Positions 1 through 8,748 of a DNA stretch of 64,000 bases are shown here, in pieces. Source of the stretch: Paraburkholderia sp. BL23I1N1 (GTDB lineage Bacteria > Pseudomonadota > Gammaproteobacteria > Burkholderiales > Burkholderiaceae); assembly GCF_003610295.1 (NCBI RefSeq), contig NZ_RAPV01000001.1, positions 992,001 through 1,056,000 of the forward strand. The letters run 5' to 3'. The notes under the pieces are model-generated. The model was not told the origin of the DNA. It searched no databases and saw only the letters and a program-made list of their open reading frames with translations. The position numbers and the translations under genes were made by a program. Every line of letters begins with the position of its first letter. Within the stretch, counting starts at the first letter, position 1.

Positions 1-683
1 CCGAGGCGCAGATAGCCTTTCACCAGCGGCGGCGGTGCGACGTCGGCGCCGGTTTGCAATTCTTCGACCGGCAGTGGCGTGTGCGGGAACGCGCGATATT
101 CCGGCGCCGTCAGCGCATTGTCGCGCAGCGCGCAGTACAGATTCGCCGCGTAGTGGCCACCGTCGACCATCGCGACGCTCGCGCAGCCGAGCATCGTTTC
201 GTAGTTGTTGTGCTTCATGTATGCGGCGAGCCCTGCCCACAGCGACATGATCACCGCGCCGCTGCGATAGTCCGGGTGCACGCACGAACGGCCCACTTCG
301 ACCATCTTCGCGCGCAGGTGCGTGAGGCGCGACACGTCGAATTCGCTTTCGGCATACAGGCGTCCGATACGGGCGGCCTGGTGCGGCGGCAGCGCGCGAT
401 AGGTGCCGACCACTTTCAGCGTGTCCAGATCGCGCACCAGCAGGTGATCGCAGTACGAATCGAACGAATCGACGTCGAGACCGGCCGGACCTGACAGGCG
501 TGCGCCCATTTCATCGGCGAAGACACGGTAGCGCAGACGCTGGGCTTCGCGCAGTTCTTCGTCGGTGCGCGCCCACGTAACTTGCAGGCGATGCTGGGCG
601 GTGACCGTCTCTTCGGCGCGCGGTAGGCGGCGCGTTTCGAAGATCGAAGCCAGGGGCAGGGTGGGCGTCGGCAGTTCTCGCAT
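1..683 (-). CDS. olsB: OlsB-like L-ornithine N-alpha-acyltransferase (GNAT fold), C-terminus outside window
   Basis: The minus-strand frame stays open from ATG at 683 to the window edge (227 codons seen), so the C-terminus is missing. Family knowledge: OlsB moves a 3-hydroxyacyl group from acyl-ACP to ornithine, giving lyso-ornithine lipid, a phosphorus-free membrane lipid. The protein shows the acyl-homoserine-lactone-synthase/GNAT-like pattern RLRYRVFADEMGA near residue 48, then VGTYRAL and VEVGRSCVHPDYRSGAVI, typical of the OlsB/hemolysin-like group. AGGA lies about 9 nt upstream of the ATG. It stands alone here; sixA is 215 bp away on the same strand. A related N-acyl amino acid synthase is the main alternative. 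Confidence 0.75.
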   Translation of the reverse strand, partial: MRELPTPTLPLASIFETRRLPRAEETVTAQHRLQVTWARTDEELREAQRLRYRVFADEMGARLSGPAGLDVDSFDSYCDHLLVRDLDTLKVVGTYRALPPHQAARIGRLYAESEFDVSRLTHLRAKMVEVGRSCVHPDYRSGAVIMSLWAGLAAYMKHNNYETMLGCASVAMVDGGHYAANLYCALRDNALTAPEYRAFPHTPLPVEELQTGADVAPPPLVKGYLRL

Positions 684-845
684 GTGGCGTCCTGGTCGAA
701 AAAAGGGAGATTTCTTTTTTCGCCAATGTAGTAACGCCTGGTGACGCTCGCGTGGCAAAGACGTGACGATTGGATGACTGCCCGTAAGCCGCGTGCGCGC
801 GGCTTGTAATGTCGGGGGTCGGGCGGCGCGAGTGTTGTTTCTGTG

Positions 846-902
846 CTACCGGCCGAGGTGCGACCGGCTTAGGTTCTACCGGCTGAGATGCGACCGGCCT
901 AG
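846..902. repeat. Two-copy 27-bp tandem repeat at the sixA stop
   Basis: Units 846-872 and 876-902 share CTACCGGC-GAG-TGCGACCGGC-TAG with 3 mismatches and a 3-bp spacer (period 30). The second copy contains the sixA stop codon (899-901), so the tail of sixA has been partly duplicated downstream. No function is evident. Confidence 0.7.
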
Positions 903-1357
903 ATCAGATCCGGGCTCATCGCCGCGCGCAGCACGGCCTGGTCGTCGCCGTCGCGCTCACGGCTTTCGATCCACCACAGGCCGGCTTTCTTCAGCGGCCA
1001 ACTCGCTTCGCTGTTGCCGAGCAGGCGCGCCGTAACGTGGCCGAGCGTCGGCTGATGGCCGACGATCACCACAGTCTCCGAGATGCCTTTGGGCCAGCCG
1101 GCGGCCGTGAGCACATCGTCCGCACTGGCGTTAGGCGCGAGTTCGCGCACTACGCGATACTGGTCGCTCAAGGTTTCGGCGGTCTGGATGGTGCGTATCG
1201 CAGGGCTCGCGAGGACTAGCGCGTCTTCGGGCAGGCGGGTGCGCAGCCATTTGGCGACGTTCTGCGCCTGTTTGCGGCCTCGCGTGGTGAGCGCGCGGGC
1301 GAGATCGCTCGCGGCGAATTCTTCAGCTTCGGCGTGACGCCAGAGGATCAGATTCAT
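899..1357 (-). CDS. sixA: SixA-type phosphohistidine phosphatase
   Basis: 152 aa. It belongs to the histidine phosphatase (phosphoglycerate mutase-like) superfamily. The catalytic RH motif is at the very N-terminus (LILWRHAEAEE) and the second histidine is in VVIVGHQPTLGHV near residue 100. SixA removes phosphate from histidine phosphotransfer proteins such as ArcB or the nitrogen PTS NPr. The ATG at 1357 is chosen because AAGGAG lies 7 nt upstream and the RH motif follows at once. The frame is open further upstream, but those residues do not look like protein. Monocistronic. Confidence 0.85.
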   Translation of the reverse strand: MNLILWRHAEAEEFAASDLARALTTRGRKQAQNVAKWLRTRLPEDALVLASPAIRTIQTAETLSDQYRVVRELAPNASADDVLTAAGWPKGISETVVIVGHQPTLGHVTARLLGNSEASWPLKKAGLWWIESRERDGDDQAVLRAAMSPDLI

Positions 1358-1789
1358 GTTGAACTCCTTGTCTGTGCGGCAGCGGCAGGGCGGCACCGCT
1401 TTGTAGCACTGTCGCATGACGGTATGTAGGACGGCAAGGCGCGGCAATGCGGCGTGGAGTTCGGCTGCCGGACCGGGGGCACGATCGAAAGAAAACCGCA
1501 AAGCCTATCGTGGCGAGGGTTTGGGATATCCGCCGAGTGGCTGTTTGATGGCAGCACATTTCTCTCGCTCTCCAGACCAGGATTCGTCTGATTGATCGAT
1601 GCAACGTGGCCGTGGTCTATTTGCGCGCTATCCGCGAAGCGGTAGTCATCGGGTATCTGACAAAAGTGCCGTCCGAACGATGCCCTTTGATTACCAGAGG
1701 CGGTGGTCGAAATAAAAAAATCGAAACCTGGTACAGATCCAAAGATCGGCCTCTCCTGAACGGCACAGCAACCATGGATTTGCCTTCGC
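1358..1789. other. Intergenic region between sixA and the methyltransferase gene
   Basis: 432 bp between divergent genes, so it must hold both promoters. It is richer in A and T near 1709-1730 (run AAATAAAAAAAT), but I see no clear -35/-10 pair, RNA gene or convincing ORF. Short frames here overlap the start of the next gene and have no ribosome binding site. Confidence 0.5.
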
Positions 1790-3424
1790 ATGAATGCCCA
1801 GACTGAACGCATCGCCAAAACGTACGACGATTTGCCCTACATATCGGGGTGCTTTCCACAAAGCGCCCCCGAGCACCTTCGGGCAGTGGCCTATCTGTTT
1901 GGGCTCGACGCTCCTCCGCTTCATCAGGCGCGCGTGCTGGACCTCGGCTGCGCCGCCGGCGGCAACGTCATTCCCTTTGCTACCCGCTATCCGCAGGCCA
2001 CAGTGGTCGGGGTGGATCTCCCCGCGGTGCAGATCGAGGCCGGCCGGCGTGCGATCGAGACAATCGGGCTGAGCAACATCACGCTGAGGCAGGGGAGCAT
2101 TGCCGATCTCGACGCCAGCCTTGGGCAATTCGACTACATCATTTGCCACGGCGTTTACAGTTGGGTTCCCGACGACGTCCGCGAAGCCATTCTGCGCGTT
2201 GCGAGCGAATGTTTGAGCCCCGAAGGCGTCGCCTATATCAGCTACAACACCTATCCTGGCTGGAAGGCGAAGGAAGTGGTGCGCGACGCCATGATGCTGC
2301 GCGGCGGCGGCCGTGCTTCGCAAGAAGAGGGGCTGGCTTATGCGCGCGGCATGATCGATTTCCTGCACGACACGGCGCAGCCCGGCAGCCTGCTGGAAAA
2401 GATCATGGATGACAACATTCAGATGGTTCGTCACGGCGACGCCTGTTACCTCAATCACGAGTATCTTGAGCTGTGCAACAGTCCCTGCTATTTCCGGGAG
2501 TTTCTCGCGAAGGCTGCACACCGTGGTCTGAGCTACCTGGCCGAGGCGGAGATCGCGAGCATGTTTGCCGGCAACCACGGACGGCATACTGCGGAATTGT
2601 TGTTGAATGAGTGCGCCGGTGAACAGGTGGTACTTGAGCAATTGATGGATTTCATCAATAACCGGACCTTCCGCGAGACCTTGCTGGTTCATGACAAACG
2701 CGCTGACCAGATACGCTATCGGCTCGACCCGAGCCGGCTCGTTAGCCTCCATCTCGCCGGCCGCTATGTGCCCCAGCCCGATAACGACGGTCGTTGGCAG
2801 GAGGTTCACAGCGGCAGGGCTGTCGCTACCGGACCGGACACACAGCAGGTGATCGATGCGCTCAACGAGGCCTGGCCGGCAACGGTCGCTGTTGAGGCGC
2901 TTGTGCGGCGGGTGGCAAGCGTTTCCCGGCAAGCGGCGGAGGAAGTTGAATCCAGCGTACTGAAGATCGTTTACAGCCTGATTATCAGTAATGCAGTGCG
3001 GTTTCGGCTAGAGCCTGTCATCGCGCCGCCCCGTCCGATTGCGTACCCGGAGGTGCCGGCAGTGTTGCGCCGGCTTGCCGAACTGCGCGTCAGCGGCGAC
3101 GTGCCGCTGACGCTGTTCAACGCGTGGCACGAATGTCTGGTGACACTTGGGCCGGTCGAGCAGAAGCTGCTGCCCCTGCTGGACGGCGGCCGCGATATCA
3201 ATGCGCTGGGGGAGATCATCGGCCGCAGCGTGGCAAACGACGAATTGCATTTCCAGCGTGATGGAAAGTTACTGGTGCAGCCTGAGGACATCGCCGCTGC
3301 GATCGAGGAAAACGTCCGGCGCTCCGTGCAATGGTTTGCCGAAATCGCGACGCTTGCGGCATCCAGCGAAACGGCGCCTGCCGGCAAACCAGCTCCGAAA
3401 CGGCGTGATCGAAAGGCGCAGTAA
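1790..3424 (+). CDS. Class I SAM-dependent methyltransferase with methyltransferase regulatory domain
   Basis: 544 aa. Residues about 40-150 form a Rossmann methyltransferase: motif I is VLDLGCAAGGNVIPFA, followed by VGVDLPAVQIE and FDYIICHGVYSWVPD. The middle part (about 215-300) looks like the methyltransferase regulatory domain (PF10119 type) often fused to this enzyme type, with a winged-helix-like C-terminal region ending in a basic tail. Substrate unknown; the family is mostly uncharacterised, and some members are near polysaccharide or peptide-modification genes, which is not the case here. ATG at 1790 lacks a strong ribosome binding site. It ends 66 bp before the shared tRNA-Pro terminator. 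Confidence 0.85.
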   Translation: MNAQTERIAKTYDDLPYISGCFPQSAPEHLRAVAYLFGLDAPPLHQARVLDLGCAAGGNVIPFATRYPQATVVGVDLPAVQIEAGRRAIETIGLSNITLRQGSIADLDASLGQFDYIICHGVYSWVPDDVREAILRVASECLSPEGVAYISYNTYPGWKAKEVVRDAMMLRGGGRASQEEGLAYARGMIDFLHDTAQPGSLLEKIMDDNIQMVRHGDACYLNHEYLELCNSPCYFREFLAKAAHRGLSYLAEAEIASMFAGNHGRHTAELLLNECAGEQVVLEQLMDFINNRTFRETLLVHDKRADQIRYRLDPSRLVSLHLAGRYVPQPDNDGRWQEVHSGRAVATGPDTQQVIDALNEAWPATVAVEALVRRVASVSRQAAEEVESSVLKIVYSLIISNAVRFRLEPVIAPPRPIAYPEVPAVLRRLAELRVSGDVPLTLFNAWHECLVTLGPVEQKLLPLLDGGRDINALGEIIGRSVANDELHFQRDGKLLVQPEDIAAAIEENVRRSVQWFAEIATLAASSETAPAGKPAPKRRDRKAQ

Positions 3425-3490
3425 CGTCAGGCGGCGCTTGCCACAGTCTTCGCGATGCGCCGCCAACCGAAGCACTTGAAGCGCCAATAG

Positions 3491-3522
3491 AAAAGGGGTC
3501 ATGAGTAAACTCATAACCCCTT
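3491..3522 (-). terminator. Rho-independent terminator of tRNA-Pro
   Basis: A 14-bp stem (3493-3506 with 3509-3522, one G-T type mismatch) is followed on the minus strand by TTTT. It begins 8 nt downstream of the tRNA CCA end. The A-rich flank on the other side means it may also stop transcription arriving from the methyltransferase gene. Confidence 0.85.
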
Positions 3523-3529
3523 GATTCCG

Positions 3530-3606
3530 TGGTCGGAGCGAAAGGATTCGAACCTTCGACCCTCTGATCCCAAATCAGATGCGCTACCAGGCTGCGCTAC
3601 GCTCCG
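3530..3606 (-). tRNA. tRNA-Pro, anticodon UGG
   Basis: Reads 5'-CGGAGCG on the minus strand with a complete cloverleaf. The anticodon stem TCTGA/TCAGA encloses loop TTTGGGA (anticodon TGG), the T-arm contains GGTTCGAATCC, acceptor CGGAGCG pairs with CGCTCCG, and CCA is encoded (3530-3532). 77 nt. Confidence 0.97.
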
Positions 3607-3755
3607 ACGAATCCGAGATTCTACGTGGCATTGGGTGCCAGAGTCAATCACGAATTGCGTCGGAATGAAAAAAGGGTCGCAGACTTCAGCAGCGGACAGG
3701 AAGCGTTGCTCGTCAGTGCGCGCTCGCCGGTTGTACGTCGGCGAGCTTTAGCCCT

Positions 3756-3929
3756 TCAATGCCGGCGCCGCATCCAGTGCGGCATGTGCTGGTGTGCGAT
3801 CCAGTGATGCAGCATGCCCTCGCCGTCGTGTTCGCGCCTGTAGGTTCTCGACTCAAAAATCGACAGGGCAAGCAGCACGAGCAGTCCTATTGCAAGTCCG
3901 ATCAGACCTGCGATCGATTCAGCGTCCAT
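3756..3929 (-). CDS. Small single-pass membrane protein, 57 aa
   Basis: AGGAG lies 6 nt upstream of the ATG at 3929. The product begins MDAESIAGLIGLAIGLLVLL and has one hydrophobic helix (residues about 6-25), then a charged, His/Met/Trp-rich tail (MLHHWIAHQHMPHWMRRRH). That tail resembles a metal-binding or amphipathic end, but no family is recognised. It is transcribed divergently from the lipoprotein gene at 4084 across a 154-bp gap. The good ribosome binding site and clean helix make it a plausible real gene despite its size. Confidence 0.6.
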   Translation of the reverse strand: MDAESIAGLIGLAIGLLVLLALSIFESRTYRREHDGEGMLHHWIAHQHMPHWMRRRH

Positions 3930-4083
3930 GGCAGTCTCCTATGACACGCAGCTGTGCCTCTATAGTAGATCACGCGTCACAAAATGGGAGGGGGAGACTG
4001 CCGGGCCCAACATCGTCGAATTCGAATTGCAGGTAGACTCTCGGCGCTTCGTTGCCGTTATCGTCATTCTGTATCGAGAGTCT

Positions 4084-4263
4084 ATGAACCGCGTTGTATT
4101 GATTGTGTTGATGCTGGCTGCCGGACTCGCCGGCTGTGCCAACGATCCTGCCGGGCATCATGGCGGGCCGCCGCCGAAAGATCCCGTCGACTACCACGGC
4201 GTCCCTACCGACGACCGGCCGCCGGTCATGGCGCCCGCGCCCGGAGCGCCTGCTGGGGAATGA
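4084..4263 (+). CDS. Small lipoprotein, 59 aa
   Basis: Starts MNRVVLIVLMLAAGLAGCAN: a short basic N-terminus, hydrophobic stretch and lipobox LAGC (Cys18), so the mature lipoprotein is only about 42 residues, rich in Pro, His and Asp. GAGAG lies about 8 nt before the ATG; the longer upstream frame has no signal character and was rejected. No known domain. The divergent 57-aa membrane protein is the only neighbour. An inverted repeat GAAGCGCCGGCG/CGCCGGTGCTTC (about 4268-4294) follows the stop but lacks a T-run. Confidence 0.65.
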   Translation: MNRVVLIVLMLAAGLAGCANDPAGHHGGPPPKDPVDYHGVPTDDRPPVMAPAPGAPAGE

Positions 4264-4511
4264 AAGCGAAGCGCCGGCGCGGGCACGCCGGTGCTTCTGA
4301 CCCGCGCAGACAAGTCGCGCGGAGAGCGCGGGCTGCAATTATTCTAGGGCGAAGCGCGCGCGTGATATGTATGCGCTTGTTTCAAGCCGTAACTGTGTGC
4401 GGCATTGGGGAGATGAGCGCATAGCGCGTGATTCCTCTGCGGCGGAGCACAACGTATGCGTTCCTAAGACGAAAAACCGTCGCGCATGCAAGCCGGGCGC
4501 TGAAGCAAAAG
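4264..4511. other. Intergenic region left of IS1182 copy 1
   Basis: About 250 bp with the hairpin just after the lipoprotein gene and nothing else I can support. It ends at the CTAG (4512-4515) used as IS target. Confidence 0.5.
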
Positions 4512-4515
4512 CTAG

Positions 4516-6041
4516 GAGTCCGCGCGGCAGACAGAATTTGAGCCTCCGGAGTTGACGCCAGATCGGGCGGCGTCAACTGCGATTGCAGTTTTGCCCGCCA
4601 GTGCGCGCAAAAATGGTTTGCCCGGGGGCGAAATCAGGCAAACTTGCCCCCTTCCGGGCTTACGCAAGTTTCATTTTCGACATTCTGCGCAGGTTCAGCG
4701 CCACGCAGACGAGCTTCCACTCGGCCTGAGCCTTGGCCAGTCCGCGCATGCTGAATTGTCGAAATCCGAGAACGCTTTTTACCCAGGCATTCGGCGGTTC
4801 GGACAGCCATTTGCGCTTTCGATAGGCCGCCTGAGTTTGCGCAGAGGTAAACTTTTCTGCCATCGCGGCGCACAGCGGGCGCTTCAGGGCATCGACCCTC
4901 ACATCTTTCTTGCCCTCGCGTCCGGGCGCCACAATCAGCTCGGCGGGATGCTCGCGCAATTGCTCGAACGTCGCTTCCGACCGGTAGCCCGCGTCGGCAA
5001 GGACTTGCCTGGGATTGGCGCCAGCGTCACGCAGCACGGCAGCAAGAACGCCTGGCAACTGGCCGCTGTCGGCGGCACTGTTACCCAGTTCGGCCGCGAC
5101 GATGATGTGGGCCGTGTCGTCGACGGCAGCCTGGGCATTGTAGGAATAGTCGAAGCCGCCGCCGGCGTGCTTCATGATCCGGCTTTCCGGGTCAGTAAAA
5201 TTCTCCTGGGCGTCGGGCTTGGGCTCGCCGAACCTGTACTTGAAGCGCGACTTCTTTTTCGGCTTGTCGCCGCCGTCCGGCGGCGTGTCGTCGTCGCTAC
5301 GACCACGCGCGATATCGGCCTGGCGCTGGCGCTCTTCCAGACGCGCACGCGCAGCACGGATGACCGCAAGCCGGTCCTCGCGCCGCGTGATCTCGGCCGG
5401 AATATCGAGTTCAGGCTCGTTCTTCTCAGCGTCATCGGCCACTTTCGCTTTTGCCAGCAGCGCATCGATCTGTTCTTTCAGTTCAAGCTCGGCTTTCTTC
5501 ATCCGGTCGTAGCTCATCGCCTTGTGGCGCGAGGCATTGGCCTTGATCTTCGTGCCGTCAACGGCAATCGTCCCGAGCCTGATCAGTCCGCACTCCCTGG
5601 CCAGTTTCACCACCTGCACAAACAGGTCCGACAGTTCTTTGAGGTGAAAGGCGCGGAAGTCGCACAGCGTCCGGTGCGCCGGATAGTTGCCCGCCGCCAG
5701 GACCCGGAACGCGACATCCTCATGCAGCTTCCTGGCCAGCTTGCGCGACGAGAACACGCCGGTCGCATAGCCGTACACGAGCACCTTCACCATCATCGCC
5801 GGATGAAAGGGCTGGTTGCGCTGACCACCGCCGGCATACCGCGCATGGAAAGCGGAGAGGTCGAGTGAGTCCACCGTGTCGCTGATGTAGTAGGCAAGGT
5901 GCCCTTCGGGCAGCCAGTCTTGCAGCGCGTGGGGCAGCAACATCTGCTGCTGCGGCTCGTAGGGGAGATAGCTTGTTGTCATCTGCTAACAACGTTTACC
6001 CTGCCCGACCGGATGACATCAGACTTCTGCCGCGCACGCTC
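4516..6041 (-). mobile_element. IS1182-family insertion sequence, copy 1
   Basis: 1526 bp with imperfect 16-bp terminal inverted repeats (GAGTCCGCGCGGCAGA left, GAGCGTGCGCGGCAGA right after complementing). It is flanked by CTAG on both sides (4512-4515, 6042-6045), the palindromic 4-bp target duplication. Two hairpins lie just inside the left end: GTTGACGCC/GGCGTCAAC at 4551-4577 and AACTGC/GCAGTT at 4575-4590. It is in opposite orientation to copy 2 (9732-11257), has the same length and differs by only a few bases, so both moved recently or are kept alike by recombination. Confidence 0.92.
4660..5982 (-). CDS. IS1182 family transposase
   Basis: 440 aa, full length for the family. It has an N-terminal DUF772-like region (about 1-110), then the DDE catalytic region: TIAVDGTKIKANAS near residue 140, VLADAGYRSEATFEQL near 335, and a basic C-terminal helix with YRKRKWLSEPPNAWVKSVLG containing the late acidic/basic motif. 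A lysine/arginine-rich insertion of about 80 residues separates the catalytic parts. It differs from copy 2 at residue 25 (Pro here, Leu in copy 2). The frame is intact and probably active. A long open frame on the opposite strand is a shadow. Confidence 0.93.
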   Translation of the reverse strand: MTTSYLPYEPQQQMLLPHALQDWLPEGHLAYYISDTVDSLDLSAFHARYAGGGQRNQPFHPAMMVKVLVYGYATGVFSSRKLARKLHEDVAFRVLAAGNYPAHRTLCDFRAFHLKELSDLFVQVVKLARECGLIRLGTIAVDGTKIKANASRHKAMSYDRMKKAELELKEQIDALLAKAKVADDAEKNEPELDIPAEITRREDRLAVIRAARARLEERQRQADIARGRSDDDTPPDGGDKPKKKSRFKYRFGEPKPDAQENFTDPESRIMKHAGGGFDYSYNAQAAVDDTAHIIVAAELGNSAADSGQLPGVLAAVLRDAGANPRQVLADAGYRSEATFEQLREHPAELIVAPGREGKKDVRVDALKRPLCAAMAEKFTSAQTQAAYRKRKWLSEPPNAWVKSVLGFRQFSMRGLAKAQAEWKLVCVALNLRRMSKMKLA

Positions 6042-7481
6042 CTAGGCGGCCACGCCCGCCATGCCTCGTACGACGCGTGGCAAAAAGCGCGCGAGCGTTA
6101 CGCCGCGGGCGGCCATGAAGATCAGCATCGCGGCCCACAAACCGTGATTGCCGTACAGCGCAAGCAAGGCCCACGAAGCCGCGACGAACACCGCAAACGA
6201 CACCACCATCGACGACATCAACTCATGCGTGCGCGTGGCGCCGATGAACACGCCGTCGAGCAGAAAACCCCACACCGAAATCACCGGAAGGACCGCGGCC
6301 CATGGCAGATACGTCTCGGCTGTGGCGCGCACCGCGGCCTGATTGGTCAGACCTTCGATGATCCACGAACCCGCGCCCCAGTACACGAGCGAGAAGCCCA
6401 GCGCGCCGAGTGCGGACCACAGCGCCGTGACCTTGATGGCCTGCGCGAACGCGGGCCGGTCGCGCGCGCCGATCGCAGCGCCTACCAGCGCTTCGGCAGC
6501 ATGCGCGAAGCCGTCGAGTCCGTAGGCCATGAAGGTCTGAAAATTAAGCAGCAGCGCGTTGGCGGCAAGTGTGGTGTCGCCTTGCCTCGCGCCGAGATGC
6601 GCGAACCAGCCGAACGACGACAGCAGACAGAGCGTACGCACGAAGATGTCGCGATTCAGCACCACCAGACGCTTGAGCGCGGCAGAGTCGAGGAGGGCGG
6701 CGCGGTTCAGCGCAGGCAGGCTGCGGGGTCGGCCGTACCACAACAGTGCGGAGCCGAGTACGAAGCCGAGCGCGTCGGCCGTGGCCGTGGCCGCGCCGAT
6801 GCCGGCCACGCCCCAGTCGTACACGTACACGTACAACAGCACCGCTACGATGTTCACGCTGTTGATGAACACTTGTGAGAGCAGCGCGAGCCGCACCTTC
6901 TGCGTACCGAGCAGCCAGCCGAGCACCACATAATTGCCGAGCGCGAGCGGCGCGGCCCAGATGCGCGCGTGACAGTAGATCTGCGCGTGGCGCTGCACCG
7001 CGTCGCTGCCGCCGATCAAGCGCAACGCGTAGCCGATCAGCGGCCCTTGGAGCAGAAGCACCGCTGCACCGATCGCCGCCGCCAGCAACAGCGCGCGCAC
7101 GACGTTGTTGCGCAACTCGGCGTGGTCGCCCGCGCCGTGCGCTTGTGCGACGAGGCCCGTGGTGCCCATGCGCAGGAAGCCGAAGCCCCAGAACACGAAG
7201 TTGAAGAACAGGCCGCCGAGCGCCACGCCGCCGAGATAGGACGCGCCGTCCAGATGGCCGGCAACGGCGGTGTCGACCGCGCCGAGAATCGGCTGCGTCA
7301 GATTGGCGAGGACGATGGGGAACGCCAGCGTCAGCACCCGGCGGTGCCAGTGCACAGGGACGGCAGGTGGCGTCGCAGCCGCGCCGTTCTCGACTCCCCC
7401 AAGGGGACTTCCTTCGGGGCGGGGGACTTCCTCCGCGGCGTGTGCGCTGTCGCTCAACGGCGTTCCTGCACGCACACCCAT
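6042..7481 (-). CDS. MATE family efflux transporter (DinF/NorM-like)
   Basis: 479 aa with about 12 hydrophobic helices in two similar halves. It contains the MATE-type segments ANLTQPILGAVDTAVAGHL and LGGLFFNFVFWGFGFLRMGT, as in DinF proteins. Family knowledge: Na+- or H+-driven export of cationic drugs and metabolites at the inner membrane. The ATG at 7481 is chosen over an upstream start; it overlaps the DUF2288 gene by 28 bp, implying translational coupling. The stop codon TAG is part of the CTAG duplicated by IS1182 copy 1, so the IS sits directly at the 3' end without changing the protein. Confidence 0.9.
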   Translation of the reverse strand: MGVRAGTPLSDSAHAAEEVPRPEGSPLGGVENGAAATPPAVPVHWHRRVLTLAFPIVLANLTQPILGAVDTAVAGHLDGASYLGGVALGGLFFNFVFWGFGFLRMGTTGLVAQAHGAGDHAELRNNVVRALLLAAAIGAAVLLLQGPLIGYALRLIGGSDAVQRHAQIYCHARIWAAPLALGNYVVLGWLLGTQKVRLALLSQVFINSVNIVAVLLYVYVYDWGVAGIGAATATADALGFVLGSALLWYGRPRSLPALNRAALLDSAALKRLVVLNRDIFVRTLCLLSSFGWFAHLGARQGDTTLAANALLLNFQTFMAYGLDGFAHAAEALVGAAIGARDRPAFAQAIKVTALWSALGALGFSLVYWGAGSWIIEGLTNQAAVRATAETYLPWAAVLPVISVWGFLLDGVFIGATRTHELMSSMVVSFAVFVAASWALLALYGNHGLWAAMLIFMAARGVTLARFLPRVVRGMAGVAA

Positions 7482-7762
7482 GGCGAGACGACCACCGCCC
7501 GCAGATCGGGATCGCGCGCGGCGAAATCGGCGGCGGTTTCCGCCTGCACACGCTCGACAAGGCCGGAAGACAGCCATTGCGTGATCTGCGTGGTGTCGTC
7601 GCTGGCGATGGCCTCGGCGACGCTCACCAGATCGATGTCGCTCGCGACGCGCAGCAGGATGCCGCGCGCGAAAAAGCGTTCAAGTTCGGTCCAGCCGATT
7701 TTGGCGGTTTCGGCGAGCAGCTTGGCGTACAGCGGGCTATGGGTGGCGTCGTTGGAAGTCAT
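7454..7762 (-). CDS. DUF2288 family protein
   Basis: 102 aa. It shows the DUF2288 pattern LYAKLLAETAKIGWTELERF near the N-terminus followed by FARGILLRVASDIDLVSVAEA. Function unknown in the family. It probably forms a two-gene operon with the MATE gene, whose start lies inside its 3' end. It is divergent from the pentapeptide-repeat gene, with 107 bp between them. Confidence 0.8.
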   Translation of the reverse strand: MTSNDATHSPLYAKLLAETAKIGWTELERFFARGILLRVASDIDLVSVAEAIASDDTTQITQWLSSGLVERVQAETAADFAARDPDLRAVVVSPWVCVQERR

Positions 7763-7869
7763 CGTAAGCGGGTTCTGACGGGGCCGTTACTATAAACCAT
7801 CGGCGCGGACCGCCAGGGCGGCGCGCGTTCCGGTACGCTTGAGGCTTTCGAAAATCATTCTGAACCTTC

Positions 7870-8598
7870 ATGTCACTGGATTCAACGGCGCTGGCTTCGG
7901 GCGCGCAAGCTTACGCGGTGAGCGACACCACACTCACGCGCGCCGACGTGGAGCGCCTCATCACTGCGAGCCTGGCAGGGAGTAAAGCGCCGCTCCATTT
8001 CACCGACTGCGATTTCGAAGGCACCGATCTGTCGCGACTCGATCTGCGCGGCGCCGAATTTCATCGTTGCACGATTGTCGAGACGTCGTTTTTTGGCTCT
8101 GCGCTGTCGCACACCCGTTGGGTCCGTTGCCGCGGACGCGAGGCGGATTTCGCCTTGGCCGATCTGGTCGACGCGGCGTTCCAGTCGAGCGATCTGAACA
8201 ACACCAGTTGGCGGCGCGCCAAGCTTGCCTCCGCGTCGTTTCACAGTTGCAAGCTGACCGGTGCCAATTTCGAAGCCTGCACGGCGCTGGGTTTGAGCTT
8301 TGTCGAAACCTTGCTGGTGGGCGCGCATTTGCGCGGCTTGTCGTTTCGCAAGGCCACGCTCCAGCAACTCGATTTCTCCGACGCCGATCTGGCCGGTGTC
8401 GATTTCCGCGAGGCAATCTTCGATGGCGGCAGTCTGAAGGATGCGCATCTGAAAGGCGCGCGCTTTGACGGCGCGGACCTGCGCGAGGCTGACCTGAGCG
8501 GCGTGCGGCTCGTCGATGCGGCGCTTTTCAAAGGCGCGACGATTTCGCATCAACAGGCGGCGGTGCTCGTGACCGAACTGGGTCTGCGAGTCATGTGA
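7870..8598 (+). CDS. Pentapeptide-repeat protein
   Basis: 242 aa. From about residue 42 to 235 the chain repeats the A(D/N)LXX pattern with the central Leu/Phe every fifth residue, for example DLSRLDLRGAEFHRC, ADLAGVDFREAIF and ADLREADLSGVRL. This predicts a right-handed beta-helix. Some such proteins (Qnr, McbG) mimic DNA and protect gyrase, but I cannot assign that role here. Divergent from DUF2288/MATE, and a hairpin follows the stop. Confidence 0.85.
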   Translation: MSLDSTALASGAQAYAVSDTTLTRADVERLITASLAGSKAPLHFTDCDFEGTDLSRLDLRGAEFHRCTIVETSFFGSALSHTRWVRCRGREADFALADLVDAAFQSSDLNNTSWRRAKLASASFHSCKLTGANFEACTALGLSFVETLLVGAHLRGLSFRKATLQQLDFSDADLAGVDFREAIFDGGSLKDAHLKGARFDGADLREADLSGVRLVDAALFKGATISHQQAAVLVTELGLRVM

Positions 8599-8607
8599 TG
8601 GCTGTTT

Positions 8608-8642
8608 TCAAGCTGGCCGGTTTAGCCATTCGGCCAGCTTGA
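8608..8642 (+). terminator. Hairpin after the pentapeptide-repeat gene
   Basis: Perfect 11-bp inverted repeat CAAGCTGGCCG (8609-8619) / CGGCCAGCTTG (8631-8641), starting 10 bp after the stop codon. It has no T-run on the plus strand, so it is a weak or Rho-assisted terminator, or an mRNA 3' end protector. Confidence 0.55.
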
Positions 8643-8748
8643 ATGAATCGCTGCGTGTGCCTATCATCCGATTTATCGATTCACCGAAATCAGTCGATTT
8701 TAAACTTCGCAATTTGTCAGTTTATCTGAAGATTTTTAATCTATTCGC

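Noticed and set aside
1691..2932. 413-codon minus-strand frame opposite the methyltransferase
   Set aside because: Same shadow effect; the plus strand has clear SAM-binding motifs.
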